From NCBI RefSeq assembly GCF_001507435.1, contig NZ_LMWH01000228.1, positions 124,001-188,000 on the forward strand: DNA of 64,000 bases, read 5' to 3'. The notes under the pieces were generated by a model. It ran no database searches and was not told where the DNA came from. It was given only the letters and a program-made list of their open reading frames with translations. A program made the translations under genes and the position numbers. This DNA is from Streptomyces sp. NRRL F-5122. Its GTDB lineage: Bacteria; Actinomycetota; Actinomycetes; Streptomycetales; Streptomycetaceae. Within the stretch, counting starts at the first letter, position 1, and the number at the start of each line of letters is the position of its first letter. Below, piece by piece: positions 58,698-64,000 of the stretch.

Positions 58698-60746
58698 ATG
58701 ACTGAGCGTCAGCCCTCCGGTGACCGGAGGCAGAAGGACCGGCCGTGGCTCATGCGCACGTACGCCGGTCACTCCACGGCCGAGGCGTCCAACGAGCTGT
58801 ACCGGCGCAATCTCGCCAAGGGCCAGACGGGCCTGTCGGTGGCGTTCGACCTGCCGACGCAGACCGGGTACGACTCCGACCACGTCCTCGCCCGCGGCGA
58901 GGTCGGCCGGGTCGGTGTGCCGGTCGCGCACCTCGGTGACATGCGCCGGCTGTTCCAGGACATACCCCTGGAGCAGATGAACACCTCGATGACCATCAAC
59001 GCCACCGCCATGTGGCTGCTGGCGCTCTACCAGGTCGTCGCGGAGGAGCAGGGCGCCGACATCACCAAGCTCCAGGGCACCACCCAGAACGACATCGTCA
59101 AGGAGTACCTGTCGCGCGGCACGCACGTCTTCCCGCCGGGACCCTCGCTCCGGCTGACGACGGACATGATCGCGTACACGGTGTCCCACCTCCCCAAGTG
59201 GAACCCCATCAACATCTGCAGCTACCACCTGCAGGAGGCGGGCGCCACACCGGTGCAGGAGATCGCCTACGCGATGTCCACGGCGATCGCCGTCCTCGAC
59301 GCGGTCCGCGCCGGCGGCCAGGTGCCGCAGGAGCGCATGGGTGATGTCGTCGGCCGTATCTCCTTCTTCGTGAACGCGGGCGTCCGCTTCGTCGAGGAGA
59401 TGTGCAAGATGCGGGCGTTCGGCCGGATCTGGGACCGGATCACCCGCGAGCGGTACGGCATCGAGAACCCCAAGCACCGCCGCTTCCGCTACGGCGTCCA
59501 GGTCAACTCTCTCGGGCTGACGGAGGCCCAGCCGGAGAACAACGTCCAGCGCATCGTGCTCGAGATGCTGGCCGTGACCCTCTCCAAGGACGCACGCGCG
59601 CGTGCCGTGCAGCTCCCGGCCTGGAACGAGGCGCTGGGCCTGCCCCGGCCCTGGGACCAGCAGTGGTCACTGCGCATCCAGCAGGTGCTCGCACACGAGA
59701 GCGACCTGCTCGAGTACGACGACATCTTCGAGGGCTCGAAGGTCGTCGAGGCCGAGGTGGGCCGTCTGGTCGACGAGTCGCTCGCCGAGATCGAGCGGAT
59801 CCAGGAGATGGGCGGCGCCATGGCGGCCGTCGAGTCCGGCTACCTGAAGTCGCAGCTCGTCGCGTCCCACGCCAAGCGCCGGGCGCGCATCGAGTCCGGC
59901 GAGGAGAAGATCGTCGGCGTCAACATCTTCGAGACGACCGAGCCCAACCCGCTCACCGCCGACCTGGACACCGCGATCCAGACGGTCGACCCGGAGGTCG
60001 AGGCGCGCGTCGTCGCCTCACTGCGGAACTGGCGCGACACCCGCTACCAGCCGCCGTTCAACCACCCGCGTCCCTGCAAGGCGCTGGAGCGGCTGAAGGA
60101 GGCCGCCAAGGGCACCGGCAACCTCATGGAGGCCACGCTGGAGTGCGCCCGCGCCGGGGTCACCACCGGCGAGTGGGCCGGGGCCCTGCGCGAGGTGTTC
60201 GGCGAGTTCCGTGCGCCCACGGGCGTGTCGTCCGCGCCCGTCGCGGTGACCGCCGAGGAGGGCACGGCGCTGGCTCAGGTGCGCCGCAAGGTGGATCTGA
60301 CGGCCCGCGACCTCGGCGTCGGCAAGCTCCGCTTCCTCGTGGGCAAGCCGGGCCTCGACGGGCACTCCAACGGCGCCGAGCAGATCGCCGTACGAGCCCG
60401 GGACGCCGGCTTCGAGGTGGTCTACCAGGGCATCAGGCTGACGCCCGAACAGATCGTGGACGCGGCCCTCGCGGAGGACGTGCACGCGGTCGGTCTGTCC
60501 ATCCTGTCCGGTTCGCACGCGCAGCTGGTGCCGGACGTGCTGGAGCGGCTGCGCGAGGCCGGCGCCACCGACATCCCGGTGATCGCCGGCGGCATCATCC
60601 CGAGCGGCGACGCCGAGCAGCTCAGGGCCGCTGGAGTGGCCGCCGTCTTCACCCCGAAGGACTTCGACATCACCGGGATCATCGGCCGTATCGTCGACGA
60701 GATCCGCACAGCGAACAAGCTCGACCCTCTGGAGGTCCCCGCATGA
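58698..60746 (+). CDS. ecm: Ethylmalonyl-CoA mutase (MeaA-like)
   Basis: The protein has 682 residues. An N-terminal mutase TIM barrel ([40 protein letters not shown]) is followed by a C-terminal B12-binding domain with Asp-x-His-x-x-Gly in [16 protein letters not shown] near 553 and [20 protein letters not shown]. Converts ethylmalonyl-CoA to methylsuccinyl-CoA. Starts 17 nt after ccr and overlaps mcl by ATGA. Confidence 0.93.
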   Translation: MTERQPSGDRRQKDRPWLMRTYAGHSTAEASNELYRRNLAKGQTGLSVAFDLPTQTGYDSDHVLARGEVGRVGVPVAHLGDMRRLFQDIPLEQMNTSMTINATAMWLLALYQVVAEEQGADITKLQGTTQNDIVKEYLSRGTHVFPPGPSLRLTTDMIAYTVSHLPKWNPINICSYHLQEAGATPVQEIAYAMSTAIAVLDAVRAGGQVPQERMGDVVGRISFFVNAGVRFVEEMCKMRAFGRIWDRITRERYGIENPKHRRFRYGVQVNSLGLTEAQPENNVQRIVLEMLAVTLSKDARARAVQLPAWNEALGLPRPWDQQWSLRIQQVLAHESDLLEYDDIFEGSKVVEAEVGRLVDESLAEIERIQEMGGAMAAVESGYLKSQLVASHAKRRARIESGEEKIVGVNIFETTEPNPLTADLDTAIQTVDPEVEARVVASLRNWRDTRYQPPFNHPRPCKALERLKEAAKGTGNLMEATLECARAGVTTGEWAGALREVFGEFRAPTGVSSAPVAVTAEEGTALAQVRRKVDLTARDLGVGKLRFLVGKPGLDGHSNGAEQIAVRARDAGFEVVYQGIRLTPEQIVDAALAEDVHAVGLSILSGSHAQLVPDVLERLREAGATDIPVIAGGIIPSGDAEQLRAAGVAAVFTPKDFDITGIIGRIVDEIRTANKLDPLEVPA

Positions 60747-61762
60747 CCGCCCATCCGTCGCCCGCCGCCACCCTCGCAGCGAGCGGCTCCGCCGCGCCCC
60801 TTCCTGCTGTCGACCGCCTTCGTCCGCGGCGCTCCTGCCTCGCGGTCCCCGGGAGCAACCCCCGCTTCCTGGAGAAGGCACAGGGCCTCCCCGCGGACCA
60901 GGTCTTCCTGGACCTGGAGGACGCGTGTGCGCCGCTGGCCAAGCCCGAGGCGCGGCACACCATCGTCAAGTTCCTGAACGAGGGCGACTGGACGGGCAAG
61001 ACGCGGGTCGTGCGCGTCAACGACTGGACGACCGAGTGGACGTACCGCGACGTCGTGACGGTGGTCGAGGGCGCGGGTCCGAACCTCGACTGCATCATGC
61101 TGCCCAAGGTGCAGGACGCCCAGCAGATCGTGGCGCTGGACCTGCTCCTGACCCAGATCGAGAAGACCATGGGCTTCGAGGTCGGGCGTATCGGCATCGA
61201 GGCGCAGATCGAGAACGCCCAGGGGCTCAACAACGTCAACGAGATCGCTCAGGCCTCCCCGCGCATCGAGACGATCATCTTCGGCCCGGCCGACTTCATG
61301 GCCTCCATCAACATGAAGTCGCTGGTCGTGGGCGAGCAGCCGCCCGGCTATCCGGCGGACGCCTACCACTACATCCTGATGAAGATCCTGATGGCCGCCC
61401 GCGCCAACAACCTCCAGGCGATCGACGGGCCCTACCTGCAGATCCGCAACGTCGACGGCTTCCGCGAGGTGGCGGGCCGGGCCGCCGCGCTGGGCTTCGA
61501 CGGCAAGTGGGTGCTGCACCCGGGTCAGGTGGACGCCGCGAACGAGGTGTTCTCCCCCTCCCAGGAGGACTACGACCACGCGGAGCTGATCCTGGACGCG
61601 TACGAGTACTGCACGTCCGAGGCGGGCGGCAAGAAGGGCTCCGCGATGCTCGGCGACGAGATGATCGACGAGGCCAGCCGCAAGATGGCCCTGGTCATCG
61701 CGGGCAAGGGCCGGGCCGCCGGCATGCAGCGCACCAGCTCGTTCGAGATCCCGGAGGCCTGA
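60743..61762 (+). CDS. mcl: Methylmalyl-CoA/malyl-CoA lyase (HpcH/HpaI family)
   Basis: A 339-residue CitE-like barrel: RRSCLAVPGSNPRFLEKAQG, QVFLDLEDACAPLAKPEARH with the metal Glu/Asp, IEAQIENAQGLNNVNEIAQA and FDGKWVLHPGQVDAANEVF. Cleaves beta-methylmalyl-CoA to glyoxylate and propionyl-CoA at the end of the pathway. Confidence 0.92.
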   Translation: MTAHPSPAATLAASGSAAPLPAVDRLRPRRSCLAVPGSNPRFLEKAQGLPADQVFLDLEDACAPLAKPEARHTIVKFLNEGDWTGKTRVVRVNDWTTEWTYRDVVTVVEGAGPNLDCIMLPKVQDAQQIVALDLLLTQIEKTMGFEVGRIGIEAQIENAQGLNNVNEIAQASPRIETIIFGPADFMASINMKSLVVGEQPPGYPADAYHYILMKILMAARANNLQAIDGPYLQIRNVDGFREVAGRAAALGFDGKWVLHPGQVDAANEVFSPSQEDYDHAELILDAYEYCTSEAGGKKGSAMLGDEMIDEASRKMALVIAGKGRAAGMQRTSSFEIPEA

Positions 61763-61767
61763 GCGCC

Positions 61768-62280
61768 ATGCAGTTCGGACGCACCTACGAGGAGTTCGAG
61801 GTCGGGGCGACGTACAAGCACTGGCCCGGAAAGACGGTCACGGAGTACGACGACCACCTGTTCTGCCTCCTCACCATGAACCACCACCCGCTCCACATGG
61901 ACACGAACTATGCGGAGAGCACGACGGACTTCGGCAGGAACGTCGTCGTGGGCAACTACATCTACTCACTGCTGCTCGGCATGTCCGTGCCGGACGTCTC
62001 CGGCAAGGCGATCGCCAACCTGGAGATCGAGTCGCTCAAGCACGTGGCGCCGACGTTCCACGGGGACACGATCTACGGCGAGACGACCGTGCTCGACAAG
62101 TGGCCCTCGAAGTCGAAGAACGACCGCGGCATCGTCCATGTCGAGACCAGGGGCTACAAGCAGGACGGCACGCTGGTGTGCACCTTCCGCCGCAAGGTGA
62201 TGGTCCCCACCGAGACGTACATCAAGGAGCGCGGCGGCGAGCAGCCCGGCCGCCCGGAGCTCAGGACCCAGGAGAAGTGA
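61768..62280 (+). CDS. mch: Mesaconyl-CoA hydratase, MaoC-type
   Basis: A 170-residue single hot-dog domain with FGRTYEEFEVGATYKHWPGK, the hydratase-type Asp/His segment LTMNHHPLHMDTNYAE and GNYIYSLLLGMSVPDVSGKA. The Rhodobacter enzyme is about twice as long with two such domains, so this may act as a homodimer of single units. Between mcl and mcd; overlaps mcd by one base (TGATG). Confidence 0.87.
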   Translation: MQFGRTYEEFEVGATYKHWPGKTVTEYDDHLFCLLTMNHHPLHMDTNYAESTTDFGRNVVVGNYIYSLLLGMSVPDVSGKAIANLEIESLKHVAPTFHGDTIYGETTVLDKWPSKSKNDRGIVHVETRGYKQDGTLVCTFRRKVMVPTETYIKERGGEQPGRPELRTQEK

Positions 62281-63485
62281 TGAGCCGCCTCGCCCAGACC
62301 CACGGTCTGACAGACGTCCAGCAGGAGATCCTCTCCACCGTCCGCGACTTCGTGGACAAGGAGATCATCCCGGTCGCGACCGAACTCGAGCACCGCGACG
62401 AGTACCCGCAGAGAATCGTGGACGGCCTCAAAGAACTGGGTCTGTTCGGTCTGATGATCCCCGAGGAGTACGGGGGTCTGGGCGAGTCGCTGCTGACCTA
62501 CGCGCTGTGCGTGGAGGAGATCGCGCGCGGCTGGATGTCGGTGTCCGGCATCATCAACACGCACTTCATCGTGGCGTACATGCTCAAGCAGCACGGCACG
62601 CAGGAGCAGAAGGACTACTTCCTGCCGAAGATGGCGCTGGGCGAGATCCGGGGCGCCTTCTCGATGTCGGAGCCGGGTCTCGGCTCCGACGTGTCGGCGA
62701 TCACGTCGAAGGCGGTCAGGGACGGGGACGAGTACGTCCTGAACGGCCAGAAGATGTGGCTGACCAACGGCGGCACGTCCACACTCGTCGCGGTGCTCGT
62801 CCGCAGTGACGAAGGCCACCCCGAGGGCACGGCGCCCCACAAGTCGATGACGACCTTCCTGGTCGAGAAGGAGCCCGGCTTCGGCGAGGTGCGCCCCGGG
62901 CTCACCATCCCCGGGAAGATCGACAAGATGGGCTACAAGGGGGTCGACACCACCGAGCTCATCATGGACGGACTGCGCATTCCGGCCGATCGGGTGCTCG
63001 GCGGGGCCACCGGCCGAGGGTTTTACCAAATGATGGACGGAGTCGAGGTGGGCCGCGTGAACGTCGCGGCACGTGGCTGCGGCGTCGCTCAGCGTGCCTT
63101 CGAGCTGGGCGTCTCCTACGCCCAGCAGCGGCACACCTTCGGCAAGCCGATCGCCCAGCATCAGGCCATCCAGTTCAAACTGGCCGAAATGGCCACCAAG
63201 GTCGAGGCCGCACACGCCATGATGGTGAACGCGGCACGCAAAAAGGACTCCGGCCAGCGAAACGACCTCGAGGCCGGAATGGCGAAGTACCTCGCCTCCG
63301 AGTACTGCAAGGAGGTCGTGGAGGACGCCTTCCGCATCCACGGCGGCTACGGCTTCTCCAAGGAGTACGAGATCGAGCGCCTGTACCGAGAGGCCCCGAT
63401 GCTGCTGATCGGCGAGGGAACCGCCGAGATCCAGAAAATGATCATCGGTCGCCGGCTGCTCGAAGAGTATCGATTCCAAGGCTAG
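62280..63485 (+). CDS. mcd: Acyl-CoA dehydrogenase, methylsuccinyl-CoA dehydrogenase
   Basis: A 401-residue flavoprotein: [60 protein letters not shown] and a catalytic Glu in [17 protein letters not shown]. Oxidises methylsuccinyl-CoA to mesaconyl-CoA. Shorter than the roughly 550-residue Rhodobacter enzyme; assignment relies on its place in the operon. Last gene of the operon. Confidence 0.88.
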   Translation: MSRLAQTHGLTDVQQEILSTVRDFVDKEIIPVATELEHRDEYPQRIVDGLKELGLFGLMIPEEYGGLGESLLTYALCVEEIARGWMSVSGIINTHFIVAYMLKQHGTQEQKDYFLPKMALGEIRGAFSMSEPGLGSDVSAITSKAVRDGDEYVLNGQKMWLTNGGTSTLVAVLVRSDEGHPEGTAPHKSMTTFLVEKEPGFGEVRPGLTIPGKIDKMGYKGVDTTELIMDGLRIPADRVLGGATGRGFYQMMDGVEVGRVNVAARGCGVAQRAFELGVSYAQQRHTFGKPIAQHQAIQFKLAEMATKVEAAHAMMVNAARKKDSGQRNDLEAGMAKYLASEYCKEVVEDAFRIHGGYGFSKEYEIERLYREAPMLLIGEGTAEIQKMIIGRRLLEEYRFQG

Positions 63486-63655
63486 ATATCCTGATACGGG
63501 GTGTTTTCATCGCGAAGAAGATCACACCCCGTCAACGCTCCGGGGCCGCCGACTCGGCTTCCTGGCTTGCCCAGTTGCGGCCCCCGACCGGTACGATCGC
63601 CGGAAAGCCGCCGTCCCCCGTTGAAGCGCGGCATCATCCGCTACGAAGGTCATCC

Positions 63656-64000
63656 ATGCCCCACAGCCAAACCTCTGCACCACGCGGCCGGGTCCGCCTC
63701 GCGCGCGGAGCATCGCCGTGGCTACTCCCGACCGTTGCCACCGCAGCCCTCAGCCTCGCCCGCGCGCGCCGCTCCGGCGCCGCCAAGGCCGTGGCCGTGC
63801 CCGCCACCGCGCTCGCGGCGGGCATGCTGTGGTTCTTCCGCGACCCCGAGCGCGAGGTCGCTCAGGGCCGGGTCATCTCGCCCGCCGACGGTGTGGTGCA
63901 GAGCATCATGCCGTGGAAGGACGGACGCACCCGCGTCGCGATCTTCATGAGCCCGCTCAATGTCCATGTGAACCGGGCGCCGCTGTCCGGCACGGTCACG
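63656..64000 (+). CDS. psd: Phosphatidylserine decarboxylase, N-terminal part (cut by window end)
   Basis: 115 residues are visible. A variable N-terminus with a hydrophobic segment ([20 protein letters not shown]) leads into [20 protein letters not shown] and [20 protein letters not shown], diagnostic of Psd. ATG 63656 follows GAAGG. Makes phosphatidylethanolamine. The autocatalytic GST cleavage site lies beyond the window. Confidence 0.9.
   Translation, partial: MPHSQTSAPRGRVRLARGASPWLLPTVATAALSLARARRSGAAKAVAVPATALAAGMLWFFRDPEREVAQGRVISPADGVVQSIMPWKDGRTRVAIFMSPLNVHVNRAPLSGTVT

Overview
The window is very GC-rich, has many GTG starts and tightly overlapping genes, and carries a gvpO-A-F-G-Y-Z-J-L-S-K gas vesicle cluster, a ccr-ecm-mcl-mch-mcd ethylmalonyl-CoA block and sigma-B-like promoters. 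All of this points to a Streptomyces chromosome. From memory, the gas vesicle to ccr to psd order resembles the region of the S. coelicolor chromosome that holds the same clusters. No rRNA, tRNA, CRISPR array, insertion sequence or phage was seen.

Layout. 1-9437: stress and housekeeping genes. These are the tail of a MmyB-type regulator, a DUF2795 protein, a PfpI-type protein, a DUF6158 protein diverging from an Rv2629/Vms1-like protein, an ABC-F ATPase diverging from a PAP2-diacylglycerol kinase fusion, a methyltransferase, a 56-residue membrane protein, and an AraC regulator diverging from a DUF2000 protein. Several have GNNT-N15-GGGTAC promoters. 9434-14653: ten gas vesicle genes on the minus strand, nearly all translationally coupled. 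14810-18920: an operon of NADH dehydrogenase-like protein, transketolase and a stand-alone LigD polymerase, separated from gvp by a 19-bp perfect hairpin. 19387-23027: single genes (holin-X, VOC, DUF5107-TPR, GNAT). 23201-28293: four overlapping peptidase genes (M55, M20, S9, S66).

28432-40828 is a complete myo-inositol catabolic locus. A leftward arm holds dehydrogenase, IolE-like protein and the sugar ABC transporter. A rightward arm holds iolC, a Cgl0159-type aldolase-like protein, iolB, iolD, mmsA/iolA and a GntR repressor. The two arms diverge across a nearly perfect 16-bp inverted repeat that contains both -35 elements. 40945-43220 is a second dehydrogenase diverging from a LacI regulator, with paired palindromic operators. 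43302-49133 holds a PAS/SpoIIE-like/methyltransferase chimera, a drug-type exporter with three fused beta-sandwich repeats, an SRPBCC protein and a hydrolase.

49344-53781 contains an Rv2578c-type radical SAM gene with a LexA-box-like palindrome upstream, a secreted tripeptidyl aminopeptidase, an atypical RidA protein, a GNAT and a HEAT-repeat protein. 54170-63485 is the C4/ethylmalonyl-CoA pathway: an internally duplicated 3-hydroxybutyryl-CoA dehydrogenase, a TetR regulator, then ccr, ecm, mcl, mch and mcd as one operon. The window ends inside psd. Together the last block would take acetyl-CoA-derived crotonyl-CoA to glyoxylate and propionyl-CoA, and supply ethylmalonyl-CoA for polyketides.
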